16,524 nt of DNA from Melaminivora alkalimesophila (GTDB lineage Bacteria; Pseudomonadota; Gammaproteobacteria; Burkholderiales; Burkholderiaceae_C), in assembly GCF_000282995.1 (NCBI RefSeq), contig NZ_ALEE01000138.1:1-16524 (forward strand), read 5' to 3'. Both the position numbers and the translations under genes were made by a program. Below are positions 8,816-16,374 of the stretch, piece after piece (position 1 is the stretch's first letter; each line of letters opens with the position of its first letter). The notes below the pieces were generated by a model that made no database searches, was not told the origin of the DNA, and worked only from the letters and a program-made list of their open reading frames with translations.

Positions 8816-8852
8816 GCACAGGGCCTGTGCAGGGATCCGGCGCGCGGATCCC
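8816..8852. terminator. Twin hairpins between convergent dnaJ and tnaA
   Basis: Two perfect inverted repeats stand back to back: GCACAGG-G-CCTGTGC (8816-8830) and GGGATCCG-N5-CGGATCCC (8832-8852). Neither has a T-tract. Their position between two converging genes suggests a bidirectional 3'-end structure. Confidence 0.5.
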
Positions 8853-8859
8853 GGGCCCC

Positions 8860-10230
8860 TCACACCCACGCACACTCGCAGGTGAAGTGCCGCAGGAACT
8901 TCGGCTGCTTGGTGATGCGCACGCCCCGGATGCTGGCGGCCTTCTGCTTGACCTCGGCGATCACCTCGGCGGCGTAGTCGAAGTGGCTTTGCGTGTACAT
9001 GCGCCGCGGGAAGGCCAGGCGCACCAGCTCCATGCTGTGGTAGGTCTCGGTGCCATCCTCCAGGCGCTTGCCGAACATCACGGAGCCGATCTCCACGCCG
9101 CGGATACCGCCTTCCAGGTACAGCGCATTGCACAGCGCCCAGGCCGGATAGTGCTCGACCGGCATGTCCGGCAGCACGCTCCTGGCGTCGATGTACACCG
9201 CGTGGCCGCCGGTCGGGCGCACGAAGCCGACACCGGCCGCGTCGAGCTTCTCGCCCAGGTATTCGGCAGTGCGCAGGCGGTAGCGCAGGTAGTCCTCGTC
9301 CATGCCCTCCTCCAGCCCCACGGCCAGGGCCTCCAGGTCGCGCCCGGCCAGGCCGCCGTAGGTCGGGAAGCCCTCCATCATGATCAGGTTGTTCCTGACG
9401 GCGTCCAGCCACTCGTCCGTGCGCAGCACGATGAAGCCGCCGATGTTGACCATGCCGTCCTTCTTGGCGCTCATGGTGGCGCCGTCGGCATAGGAGAACA
9501 TCTCGCGCACGATCTCGGGGATCGGGGTGTTCTCGTAGCCCGGCTCGCGCATCTTGATGAACATGGCGTTTTCCGAGAAGCGGCACACGTCCATGATGAA
9601 GGGCTTGCCGTACTTCCTGAGCAACGCGGCGTAGGCGCGGATGTTCGCCATGGACACGGGCTGGCCGCCGCCGGTGTTGTTCGTCACCGTGAGCATGCCG
9701 AAGGGAATGCGCTCGCCCTCGGCCCGGAGCAGCTGTTCGGCGCGCTCCAGGTCGATGTTGCCCTTGAAGGGGTGGATGGCCTGCGGCTGCAGGCCCTCGG
9801 CGATGACCAGGTCCAGGGCCTTCACGCCCAGGAACTCCAGATTGCCGCGCGTGGTGTCGAAGTGGCAGTTGTTGGGCACCACGTCGCCGTCCTTGGCAAT
9901 GGCGGAAAACAGCACTTTCTCGGCTGCGCGGCCCTGGTGGGTGGGCACGAAATGCGGCATCCCCGTGATGTCCTGGATGACCTTCTCCAGCCGGTAGTAG
10001 CTGCGCGCGCCGGCGTAGCTCTCGTCGCCTTCCATGATGGCGCCCCACTGGCGGCCGGACATGGCGCCGGTGCCGGAATCGGTGAGCCAGTCGATCAACA
10101 CATCCTCGGCACGCAGCTTGAAGACGTTGAGCCGGGCTTCTTCGAGCAGCCGCTCGCGGTCGGCGCGGGTGGTCATGCGGATCGGCTCGACGCTCTTGAT
10201 GCGGAAGGGTTCGATCAGGGTTCTGGGCAT
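8860..10230 (-). CDS. tnaA: Tryptophanase (PLP-dependent tryptophan indole-lyase)
   Basis: This enzyme of the beta-eliminating lyase family splits L-tryptophan into indole, pyruvate and ammonia. The 456-residue length equals that of Citrobacter tyrosine phenol-lyase (TPL), but the specificity residues favour tryptophanase. Asp125 in FDTTR matches Asp137 of E. coli TnaA, where TPL has Thr124. Ile381 in VEIGS replaces the TPL phenol-binding Arg381. His448 in LRHFT matches TnaA His463, where TPL has Phe448. The PLP lysine is Lys257 in MSAKKDGM, and Tyr72 and Arg101 are present. The ATG at 10230 is chosen for its N-terminus (EPFRIKSVEPI) and for GGAGA seven bases upstream. No tnaB permease gene is adjacent. 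The family is certain; the tryptophan preference is inferred from these residues. Confidence 0.9.
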   Translation of the reverse strand: MPRTLIEPFRIKSVEPIRMTTRADRERLLEEARLNVFKLRAEDVLIDWLTDSGTGAMSGRQWGAIMEGDESYAGARSYYRLEKVIQDITGMPHFVPTHQGRAAEKVLFSAIAKDGDVVPNNCHFDTTRGNLEFLGVKALDLVIAEGLQPQAIHPFKGNIDLERAEQLLRAEGERIPFGMLTVTNNTGGGQPVSMANIRAYAALLRKYGKPFIMDVCRFSENAMFIKMREPGYENTPIPEIVREMFSYADGATMSAKKDGMVNIGGFIVLRTDEWLDAVRNNLIMMEGFPTYGGLAGRDLEALAVGLEEGMDEDYLRYRLRTAEYLGEKLDAAGVGFVRPTGGHAVYIDARSVLPDMPVEHYPAWALCNALYLEGGIRGVEIGSVMFGKRLEDGTETYHSMELVRLAFPRRMYTQSHFDYAAEVIAEVKQKAASIRGVRITKQPKFLRHFTCECAWV

Positions 10231-10296
10231 TCCTTGTTCTCCATGTGACGGACAGCGATGAATGAAGGTAGCCCCGAGCCCAAACCTGCGGTGTCG

Positions 10297-10305
10297 GTTA
10301 TTAAC
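10297..10305. repeat. Small AT-rich palindrome GTTA-T-TAAC in the tnaA-ubiU region
   Basis: This nine-base dyad sits in one of the few AT-rich stretches of the divergent region, 67 bases upstream of the tnaA start. It could be a protein-binding site or part of an AT-rich tnaA promoter, for which I found no clear -10 and -35 pair. Confidence 0.25.
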
Positions 10306-10333
10306 AACAAAACGCCCGAAAATCCCGGATTCC

Positions 10334-10353
10334 GCAAAACCCGAGTGTTTTGC
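10334..10353. promoter_or_regulatory. 20-base operator-like dyad GCAAAAC-N6-GTTTTGC
   Basis: A perfect seven-base inverted repeat with a six-base spacer (CCGAGT) lies in the tnaA-ubiU divergent region. It ends 20 bases before the FNR-type box. Its length and symmetry suit a dimeric transcription factor; the AT-rich arms and the absence of a following T-tract argue against a terminator. I cannot name the regulator. Confidence 0.45.
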
Positions 10354-10373
10354 TCTGTCATTGTGCGGGGCCG

Positions 10374-10387
10374 TTGACACAGATCAG
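10374..10387 (+). promoter_or_regulatory. FNR/ANR-type box upstream of ubiU
   Basis: TTGAC-ACAG-ATCAG matches the FNR consensus TTGAT-N4-ATCAA at 8 of 10 fixed positions. It precedes genes for oxygen-independent ubiquinone synthesis, which are reported to be under Fnr control in E. coli. If it acts at the classical -41.5 position, transcription would start near 10422 with TAAGGT (10410-10415) as a weak -10. That would lie downstream of the GTG at 10414 and favour the ATG at 10435 as start of ubiU. Confidence 0.65.
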
Positions 10388-10413
10388 CCCGACCACTCGA
10401 GAGGAGGCCTAAG

Positions 10414-11508
10414 GTGCGGAATTCGGGAGCCGCCATGGCCGGCACCGCCATCAGGAAAAGACCCGTGACCGCTTCCATCCATCCACCAGCTCCCGCGCCC
10501 ACACCCGCGCCGGAACTGGTCTGCCCGGCAGGCAGCCTGCCGGCACTGAAGGCCGCCATCGACGGTGGCGCTGATTGCGTCTACCTGGGCCTGCGCGATG
10601 CCACCAACGCGCGCAATTTCGCCGGGCTGAATTTCGACGAGGCCGCGATCCGCTCCGGCATCGCCTACGCACACGAGCGGGGCCGCAAGGTGTTGATGGC
10701 GCTCAACACCTACCCGCAGGCCGACGACCCGGCGCCCTGGCGTTCGGCGCTCGACCGGGCCGCCGGCTGGGGCATCGACGCCGTGATCCTCGCCGACCCG
10801 GGGCTGATGCGCCATGCCTGCGAGCGCCATCCGCAATTGCGCCTGCATCTGTCGGTGCAAGGCTCGGCCACCAACGCAGACGCCATCAACCTCTACCACT
10901 CCCAGTTCAACATCCAGCGGGCGGTGCTGCCGCGCGTGCTGTCCATCGAACAGGTGCGCCAGGTCGTGGGCCGCACCAGCGTGGAGATCGAGGTCTTCGG
11001 TTTCGGCAGCCTGTGCGTGATGGTGGAAGGGCGCTGCGCGCTCTCCTCCTATGCGACAGGCGAATCGCCCAACACGCACGGTGTGTGCTCTCCCGCGAAG
11101 TTCGTGCGCTGGAAGGAAACGCCCGACGGCGTGGAATCGCGCCTCAACGGCGTGCTGATCGACCGCTACGGCCATGGCGAGAACGCCGGCTACCCGACCC
11201 TGTGCAAGGGGCGCTTCGACGTGGGCGAGGAAAGCAACTATTACGCGCTGGAGGAGCCCACCAGCCTGAACACGCTGGAGCTCCTGCCGCAGCTGGTGAA
11301 GATGGGTGTGCGAGCTTTCAAGATCGAGGGCCGCCAGCGCAGCCCAGCCTATGTTGCCCAGGTCACCCGCGTCTGGCGCGAGGCGATCGACCACTGCATG
11401 GCGCAGGGCCACCTGTATGCACCCAAAACGGCATGGATGGCCAGCCTCGACCAGGTGGCCGAGGGCCAGCAGCACACGCTGGGCGCCTACCACCGCCCCT
11501 GGAAATGA
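10414..11508 (+). CDS. ubiU: UbiU, oxygen-independent ubiquinone hydroxylation protein (U32 family)
   Basis: UbiU forms a heterodimer with UbiV that hydroxylates the ubiquinone ring precursor without oxygen. The U32 'peptidase' label is historical. The 364-residue product has four cysteines, C201, C208, C225 and C264, with gaps of 7, 17 and 39 that equal those of the E. coli [4Fe-4S] ligands C169, C176, C193 and C232. Other family motifs are [15 protein letters not shown] (35-49), [16 protein letters not shown] (59-74), [17 protein letters not shown] and [12 protein letters not shown]. The GTG start has an excellent GAGGAGG six bases upstream. It gives a Pro/Ala-rich extension of about 33 residues absent from E. 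coli UbiU; the ATG at 10435 (GGGAG upstream) is an alternative. It is the first gene of the cluster. Confidence 0.95.
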   Translation: MRNSGAAMAGTAIRKRPVTASIHPPAPAPTPAPELVCPAGSLPALKAAIDGGADCVYLGLRDATNARNFAGLNFDEAAIRSGIAYAHERGRKVLMALNTYPQADDPAPWRSALDRAAGWGIDAVILADPGLMRHACERHPQLRLHLSVQGSATNADAINLYHSQFNIQRAVLPRVLSIEQVRQVVGRTSVEIEVFGFGSLCVMVEGRCALSSYATGESPNTHGVCSPAKFVRWKETPDGVESRLNGVLIDRYGHGENAGYPTLCKGRFDVGEESNYYALEEPTSLNTLELLPQLVKMGVRAFKIEGRQRSPAYVAQVTRVWREAIDHCMAQGHLYAPKTAWMASLDQVAEGQQHTLGAYHRPWK

Positions 11509-11530
11509 TGAAGCCTGGAATGCACCCGTG

Positions 11531-12430
11531 ATGAAGCTTGCACTTGGCCCGCTGCAGTACTACTGGCACCGGGACACCGTCTTCGAGTTCTACCAGGCCG
11601 TGGCCGAATCGGCCGTGGACATCGTCTATGTCGGCGAGGTCGTGTGCTCGCGCCGCCACGAGCTGCGCCAGGGCGATTGGCTCGACATCGCACGCATGCT
11701 GCGCGACGCCGGCAAGGAAGCCGTGCTGTCGACCATGGTGTTGCTGGAATCCACCGCCGACGTGACCGACATGCGCAAGCTCGCCCGCCAGGAAGAGTTC
11801 ACCGTCGAGGCGAACGACATGGGCGCGGTGCACAACCTGGCTGGCCAGCGCGCCTTCGTTGCCGGGCCGCAGCTCAACATCTTCCATGCGGGCACCCTCG
11901 CCTGGATGGCAGGGCTGGGCGCCACGCGCTGGGTCATGCCGCTGGAGATGAAGGGTTCGGACCTGGCGGCCGTGCTGCGCGAGCGACCGAACGGGCTGGA
12001 GACCGAGGTCTTCGCCTATGGGCGCATGCCGCTCGCCTTCTCCGCCCGTTGCTTCACGGCGCGCCATTACAACCTGCCCAAGGACGACTGCGGCTTTCGC
12101 TGCATCGAGCATGCGGACGGCCAGCTGCTGCAGACGCGCGAGAAGGAATCCTTCCTGGTGATCAACGGCATCCAGACGCAGTCGGCGAAGGTGCACAACC
12201 TGATCGGCGACCTGCCGGCCCTGCGGGCTGCCGGCACCGACATCCTGCGCATCTCCCCGCAGGCCCAGGGCACGCTGGAAGTGATCGCCGCCTTCGATGC
12301 CGCTCGCCGCACGGGCGAGGCCGCTCCCGGCGCACTCGACACCATGCGCCCCTGGATGCCGGCCGAGCCCTGCAACGGCTACTGGCACGGCCGGCCGGGG
12401 CTCGACCTGGTCGAACCCGCCATCGCCTGA
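11531..12430 (+). CDS. ubiV: UbiV, oxygen-independent ubiquinone hydroxylation protein (U32 family)
   Basis: UbiV is the iron-sulfur partner of UbiU in anaerobic ubiquinone synthesis. The 299-residue product keeps the four cluster-binding cysteines: C39 ([11 protein letters not shown]), C174, C187 and C191 (ARCFTARHY then DDCGFRC). The last three have gaps of 13 and 4, exactly as in E. coli UbiV (C180, C193, C197). The N-terminus [12 protein letters not shown] fits the family. The frame is open far upstream inside ubiU, but only this start, or the GTG directly before it, gives a normal N-terminus. It begins 22 bases after ubiU with a weak ribosome-binding site, so coupling to ubiU is likely. 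Confidence 0.95.
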   Translation: MKLALGPLQYYWHRDTVFEFYQAVAESAVDIVYVGEVVCSRRHELRQGDWLDIARMLRDAGKEAVLSTMVLLESTADVTDMRKLARQEEFTVEANDMGAVHNLAGQRAFVAGPQLNIFHAGTLAWMAGLGATRWVMPLEMKGSDLAAVLRERPNGLETEVFAYGRMPLAFSARCFTARHYNLPKDDCGFRCIEHADGQLLQTREKESFLVINGIQTQSAKVHNLIGDLPALRAAGTDILRISPQAQGTLEVIAAFDAARRTGEAAPGALDTMRPWMPAEPCNGYWHGRPGLDLVEPAIA

Positions 12431-12457
12431 CACCACCGCCCCGAGCGAGGAACCGCC

Positions 12458-12997
12458 ATGCACTACGCCAACCCGCCCCCGCCCTATACCCTTCCCCGCC
12501 CCGTGGGCGCCCTGCTCTCGCGTCTGCCTGCCTTTCCTGGCTCGGTGCTGCTCGCGGCGGCGATCAACGCCGTGCTCGCCAGCCAGCTGCCACAGGATGT
12601 GCGCGACATCCTGCGCGGCAAGCGGATCGCCATCCGGGTACGCGACGCCGGCCTGCGCTTCGATTTTCGCTGGGACGGCCGGCGCTTCGCCCCCCATGCC
12701 CGCCAGGCCGAGCCGGAGCTCATCATCAGCGCCAATGCCCAGGATTTCCTGCTGCTCGCGCAGCGCCGCCAGGATCCGGATACGCTGTTCTTCAACCGCC
12801 GTCTGGTGATGGAGGGCGATACCGAACTGGGCCTCGTGGTGAAGAATGCGCTGGACGCCCTGGAGATTCCCGTCTTCGATCCGGCGCAGTGGGCGCCGCA
12901 CGCCGTGCTGCAGCGGCGTGCACCGGCCCTGGCGCGGCGCCTCCCGCCCCTGCCGGACCTGCCGCTTCCCGCCTTCCTGCGGCCGCCCCAGCCATGA
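12458..12997 (+). CDS. ubiT: UbiT, SCP2-domain ubiquinone biosynthesis accessory factor
   Basis: UbiT is the anaerobic counterpart of UbiJ: an SCP2 lipid-binding protein thought to hold the hydrophobic ubiquinone intermediates for the UbiUV machinery. The 179-residue product has a Pro-rich N-terminus, a hydrophobic helix (about 29-42, VLLAAAINAVLAS) and the SCP2 domain (about 45-140). The best motif is RLVMEGDTELGL near residues 115-126, followed by VVKNALDAL. The C-terminal tail is rich in Arg, Leu and Pro. The ATG follows GAGGAA with normal spacing. It starts 27 bases after ubiV, in the usual company of ubiU and ubiV, which strongly supports the call. Confidence 0.93.
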   Translation: MHYANPPPPYTLPRPVGALLSRLPAFPGSVLLAAAINAVLASQLPQDVRDILRGKRIAIRVRDAGLRFDFRWDGRRFAPHARQAEPELIISANAQDFLLLAQRRQDPDTLFFNRRLVMEGDTELGLVVKNALDALEIPVFDPAQWAPHAVLQRRAPALARRLPPLPDLPLPAFLRPPQP

Positions 12998-13018
12998 CGA
13001 AGGTTCACGAGGAGGCCC

Positions 13019-13597
13019 ATGCCTGAGCCCCGGCGCATCGTCGTCGGCATCTCGGGAGCCAGCGGCGCGGTGTATGGGGTGGCGCTGCTGCGTGCGCTGC
13101 GCGGACTGGACGGGGTGGAATCCCACCTGGTCGTGTCGGACGCAGGCTGGCTGAACATCCGCCACGAGACCGGACTGGAGCCGCCGGCGGTACGCGCCCT
13201 GGCCGACCAATGCCACGCCATCGACGCCATCGGCGCGTCCATCGCCAGTGGCTCCTTCCGCGCCCACGGCATGGTGGTGGCGCCCTGCTCCATGCGCACG
13301 CTGGCCGCCATCGCCCACGGGCTGTCGGACAACCTGCTCACGCGGGCCGCCGACGTGGCGCTCAAGGAACGCCGCCGGTTGCTCCTGCTGGCGCGCGAGA
13401 CACCGCTGCACCTGGGACACCTGCGCAACATGGTGGCCGTCACCGAGATGGGCGCCATCGTCTGCCCGCCCGTTCCTGCCTTCTACCAGCGGCCGCAGAC
13501 CGTCGAGGACATCGTCCAGCACAGCGTCGCGCGGCTGCTCGACCTGCTGGAGCTGGCGCACGACCTGGCGCCACGCTGGGCGGGACTGGAGCCCTGA
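13019..13597 (+). CDS. ubiX: UbiX, flavin prenyltransferase
   Basis: UbiX links dimethylallyl phosphate to reduced FMN and so makes prenyl-FMN, the cofactor of UbiD decarboxylases. The 192-residue product has the flavoprotein start [16 protein letters not shown] (5-20). It also has the [20 protein letters not shown] stretch (88-107), [12 protein letters not shown] (108-119) and a C-terminal [13 protein letters not shown] (154-166). Length is close to E. coli UbiX (189). A strong GAGGAGG precedes the ATG. It lies 21 bases after ubiT and 40 bases before ubiD, so enzyme, cofactor supply and upstream hydroxylation proteins are coexpressed. Confidence 0.96.
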   Translation: MPEPRRIVVGISGASGAVYGVALLRALRGLDGVESHLVVSDAGWLNIRHETGLEPPAVRALADQCHAIDAIGASIASGSFRAHGMVVAPCSMRTLAAIAHGLSDNLLTRAADVALKERRRLLLLARETPLHLGHLRNMVAVTEMGAIVCPPVPAFYQRPQTVEDIVQHSVARLLDLLELAHDLAPRWAGLEP

Positions 13598-13602
13598 AGC
13601 GA

Positions 13603-13620
13603 GACCGCCACGGGGCGGTC
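13603..13620 (+). repeat. Hairpin in the ubiX-ubiD gap
   Basis: GACCGCC (13603-13609) pairs with GGCGGTC (13614-13620) around a four-base loop ACGG, five bases after the ubiX stop. No T-tract follows. The structure ends 17 bases before the ubiD start, which lacks a clear ribosome-binding site, so it might tune ubiD translation or mRNA decay. Confidence 0.4.
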
Positions 13621-13637
13621 ACTGCCCCACCGCGACG

Positions 13638-15128
13638 ATGGCCATGCACTACCACGACCTGCGCGACTTCCTGGCCCAGCTGGAGACTACTGGCGAGCTG
13701 CGTCGCATCCGGGCCGAGGTCTCACCCCACCTGGAGATGACGGCCCTGAGCGACCGCGTCCTGCGCGCCGGCGGGCCGGCGCTGCTCTTCGAGAGGCCGG
13801 CGGGTCATGCGATGCCGGTGCTCACCAACCTGTTCGGCACCCCCGGGCGGGTGGCGCGCGCGCTGGGCGTGGCGGGGCTGCAGGAGGTCCGCGCCTTCGG
13901 TGAGGTACTGGCGGCCCTGAAGGAGCCGGAGCCGCCGCGTGGCGTCAAGGACCTCTGGGGGCGGCGCGAACTGCTGCGCACGCTCTGGAGCATGGCACCC
14001 TCGGTCGTGCGCCGGCCACCCTGCCAGGAGGTGGTCCTGGAGGGCAGCCAGGTGGACCTCGGCAGGCTGCCGATCCAGCATTGCTGGCCGGGCGACGTCG
14101 CGCCACTCCTCACCTGGGGCCTGACCATCACCCGCGGGCCGCACAAGCCGCGCCAGAACCTGGGCATCTATCGCCAGCAGGTGCTGGGGCGCAACCAGCT
14201 CATCATGCGCTGGCTGGCACACCGGGGCGGCGCACTGGACTTCGCCGAACACGGCCGACTCCACCCCGGCCAGCCCTACCCGGTGGCCGTGGCGATCGGC
14301 GCCGATCCGGCGACCTTGCTGGGCGCGGTCACGCCGGTGCCGGACAGCCTGTCCGAATACCAGTTCGCCGGCCTGCTGCGCGGCGCGCGCACCGAAGTGG
14401 CGGCTGCGGTGGGCGTGCCCCTGCAGGTGCCGGCCGGGGCGGAGATCGTCCTGGAAGGCCACATCCACCCGGATGCCAGCCATGCAAGCGGCTGGCAACA
14501 TGCGCTGGAGGGCCCCTACGGCGACCACACGGGCTACTACAACGAGCGTGCCGAGTTCCCGGTCCTCACCGTCGAGCGCATCACCATGCGCCGCGAGCCG
14601 ATCTACCACAGCACCTACACCGGCAAGCCGCCGGATGAGCCCGCGATGCTGGGACTGGCACTCAACGAGCTGTTCATCCCGTTGCTGCAGCGCGCCTTCC
14701 CGGAGATCGTGGATTTCTACCTGCCGCCCGAGGCCTGCAGCTACCGCATGGCCGTGGTGCGCATTCGCAAGGCCTACGCCGGCCACGCGCGGCGCGTGAT
14801 GATGGGTGTGTGGAGCCATCTGCGCCAGTTCCTGTACACGAAGTTCGTCGTGGTCGTGGACGAGGACGTGGATGCGCGCGACTGGAAGGAAGTCATTTGG
14901 GCCATGACGACCCGCATGGACCCGGTGCGCGACACGCTGCTCATCGAGAACACCCCCATCGACTGCCTCGACTTCGCCTCGCCGGTATCCGGCCTGGGGG
15001 GCAAGATGGGTCTGGATGCCACCAACAAGTGGCCGGGCGAGACCCAGCGAGAGTGGGGCCGCACCATGGCCATGGACGGCACCGTCCAGGCGCGCATGGA
15101 CCGCCTGGCAGACGAACTGGGACTGTGA
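13638..15128 (+). CDS. ubiD: UbiD, 4-hydroxy-3-polyprenylbenzoate decarboxylase
   Basis: UbiD removes the ring carboxylate of 4-hydroxy-3-polyprenylbenzoate in ubiquinone synthesis, using the prenyl-FMN made by UbiX. The 496-residue product is collinear with E. coli UbiD (497). Matching blocks include [13 protein letters not shown] (42-54), [13 protein letters not shown] (158-170), [16 protein letters not shown] (177-192), [13 protein letters not shown] (291-303, with the catalytic-region acid) and the C-terminal [18 protein letters not shown]. This close match distinguishes it from other UbiD-like decarboxylases of aromatic acids. The start may be ATG 13638 or ATG 13644; neither has a clear ribosome-binding site. 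It follows ubiX by 40 bases. Confidence 0.97.
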   Translation: MAMHYHDLRDFLAQLETTGELRRIRAEVSPHLEMTALSDRVLRAGGPALLFERPAGHAMPVLTNLFGTPGRVARALGVAGLQEVRAFGEVLAALKEPEPPRGVKDLWGRRELLRTLWSMAPSVVRRPPCQEVVLEGSQVDLGRLPIQHCWPGDVAPLLTWGLTITRGPHKPRQNLGIYRQQVLGRNQLIMRWLAHRGGALDFAEHGRLHPGQPYPVAVAIGADPATLLGAVTPVPDSLSEYQFAGLLRGARTEVAAAVGVPLQVPAGAEIVLEGHIHPDASHASGWQHALEGPYGDHTGYYNERAEFPVLTVERITMRREPIYHSTYTGKPPDEPAMLGLALNELFIPLLQRAFPEIVDFYLPPEACSYRMAVVRIRKAYAGHARRVMMGVWSHLRQFLYTKFVVVVDEDVDARDWKEVIWAMTTRMDPVRDTLLIENTPIDCLDFASPVSGLGGKMGLDATNKWPGETQREWGRTMAMDGTVQARMDRLADELGL

Positions 15129-15151
15129 GCCCGCCAAAGGAAGAACACCCG

Positions 15152-16300
15152 ATGGACGATTCAACCCCCCTTGACTGGGATCCCCTCTCCCCCGAGGTGC
15201 TGGCGGACCAGCGCGCCGCCTACGACCACATGCGCGAGACATGCCCGGTCGCGCACAGCCGGGCGATGCACTGGTCGGTGCTGCGCCATGCGGATGTGCT
15301 GCGCGTGGTGCAGGACCACGACACCTTCAGCAACGTCGTCTCGGAGCACCAGGCGGTGCCCAACGGCTACGATCCGCCACAGCACGGGGCGTACCGGGCA
15401 GCACTCGATCCGCTGCTGGCGCCCGAGCGCGTGGATCGCTTCGAGCCCGCCTGCCGACAGCTGGCGGCGCACGCCGTGCAGGAGGCGCTGTCGATCGGCG
15501 AGGTGGAAGCCCACCAGGAATTCGCGCTGCCCTTCGCCGTGCGGGTGCAAAGCGCCTTCCTGGGCTGGCCCCACAGCCTGCAGGACGAACTGCTCGCCTG
15601 GCTGGGCCGCAGCCACACCGCCACGCGCTCGGGCGAACGCGCGCAGACAAGGGCGGTGGCGCAGGAGTTCGAGGATCTGGTCGCCCGCGTGCGCCGCGCG
15701 CGAGAGAACGCGCCGCCCACCCAGGACATCAGCACCGAGCTGATGCATGTGCGCGTGGATGGGCGCCTGCTGGACCTGCGCGAGCTGGCCAGCGTGCTGC
15801 GCAACTGGACCGTGGGCGAGGTCGGCACAATCTCCGCGTCGGTCGGGATCCTCCTGCACTGGCTGGCCGCCCATGCCGCATGGCAACAGCGCCTGCGCTC
15901 CGAGCCGCAGCTGCTGCCCGCAGCCATCGACGAGGTGTTGCGCATCGACGGCCCGCTGGTCGCCAACCGGCGCCGCGCCACCTGTCCGGTGACGATCGGC
16001 GGGCGCGCGCTGCCCGCAGGCGCGCGGGTATCGGTCCACTGGGTGTCGGCAAACCGCGATCCGCGCGCCTTCGAGGCACCCGAGGAATTCCGCATCGACC
16101 GCGATCCGGCGGCCAACCTGCTCTACGGGGCCGGCATCCACATCTGCCCGGGCGCCCCGCTGGCGCGCATGGAGCTGCGCGTGCTGATGGAGGAAGTGCT
16201 GGCGCGCACCACGCACATCGCACTCGCACCGGGCCACGCTCCCGCGCGCGCCAGCTTCCCGGACGCGGGTTTCGCGCGCCTGCGCATCCAGCTCCAATAG
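15152..16300 (+). CDS. Cytochrome P450 with an atypical I-helix
   Basis: This is a soluble bacterial class P450 of 382 residues with no fused reductase. The heme-thiolate loop is [12 protein letters not shown] with Cys332. The ExxR motif is E261-V-L-R264. The C-helix start [16 protein letters not shown] (74-89) and ANRDPRAF (300-307) are also present. The I-helix reads [13 protein letters not shown] (218-230). Anchored on the ExxR region without gaps, GEVGT takes the place of the usual AGxET/AGxDT: Thr226 is kept but the acid is Gly225. It begins 23 bases after ubiD with AAGGAAG upstream, so it is probably the last gene of the same transcript. Its substrate is unknown; no ferredoxin gene is in the window. 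Confidence 0.93.
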   Translation: MDDSTPLDWDPLSPEVLADQRAAYDHMRETCPVAHSRAMHWSVLRHADVLRVVQDHDTFSNVVSEHQAVPNGYDPPQHGAYRAALDPLLAPERVDRFEPACRQLAAHAVQEALSIGEVEAHQEFALPFAVRVQSAFLGWPHSLQDELLAWLGRSHTATRSGERAQTRAVAQEFEDLVARVRRARENAPPTQDISTELMHVRVDGRLLDLRELASVLRNWTVGEVGTISASVGILLHWLAAHAAWQQRLRSEPQLLPAAIDEVLRIDGPLVANRRRATCPVTIGGRALPAGARVSVHWVSANRDPRAFEAPEEFRIDRDPAANLLYGAGIHICPGAPLARMELRVLMEEVLARTTHIALAPGHAPARASFPDAGFARLRIQLQ

Positions 16301-16334
16301 CCGCGCAGGCACCGGGCCGGGCTATGCTCGGGAA

Positions 16335-16361
16335 CCGAGGCGCCGACAGGGAGCGCCTCGG
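16335..16361 (+). terminator. Hairpin after the P450 gene
   Basis: CCGAGGCGC (16335-16343) and GCGCCTCGG (16353-16361) form a perfect nine-base-pair stem with a nine-base loop. It lies between the P450 stop and the next ATG. There is no T-tract, so it could be a weak terminator of the ubi cluster or a leader structure of the next gene. Confidence 0.4.
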
Positions 16362-16374
16362 CCACCCACCCTGC

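Noticed and set aside
8860..10230. Tyrosine phenol-lyase as the product
   Set aside because: The TPL-specific Thr124, Arg381 and Phe448 are replaced by the tryptophanase residues Asp, Ile and His.
8827..10248. A 473-codon plus-strand frame antisense to tnaA
   Set aside because: The translation is low-complexity and His/Ala-rich and matches no family; it mirrors the codon bias of the real gene.
10215..10361. A 48-codon minus-strand frame upstream of and overlapping the tnaA start, as a possible TnaC-like leader peptide
   Set aside because: It contains no tryptophan, has no ribosome-binding site and overlaps the tnaA start; it does not resemble TnaC.
10374..10403. TTGACA at 10374-10379 as the -35 of an ordinary sigma-70 promoter for ubiU
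   Set aside because: At 16-18 base spacing the -10 candidates (for example TCGAGA) match poorly; the FNR-type box is the better explanation.
10414..12430. Annotation of the two U32-family genes as collagenase-like peptidases
   Set aside because: The cysteine spacings match the iron-sulfur ligands of E. coli UbiU and UbiV and ubiT follows directly, so the quinone role is much better supported.
12994..13026. A ten-codon frame ([10 protein letters not shown]) overlapping the ubiT stop and the ubiX start
   Set aside because: It has no ribosome-binding site of its own and ubiX already has a strong one; it is most likely chance.
11363..13561. A 732-codon minus-strand frame under ubiV, ubiT and ubiX
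   Set aside because: It runs across three well-supported genes on the other strand and has no recognisable domain.
16300..16328. TATGCT (16323-16328) as the -10 of a promoter for the metallo-beta-lactamase-fold gene
   Set aside because: There is no acceptable -35 hexamer 16-18 bases upstream; the match alone is too weak.
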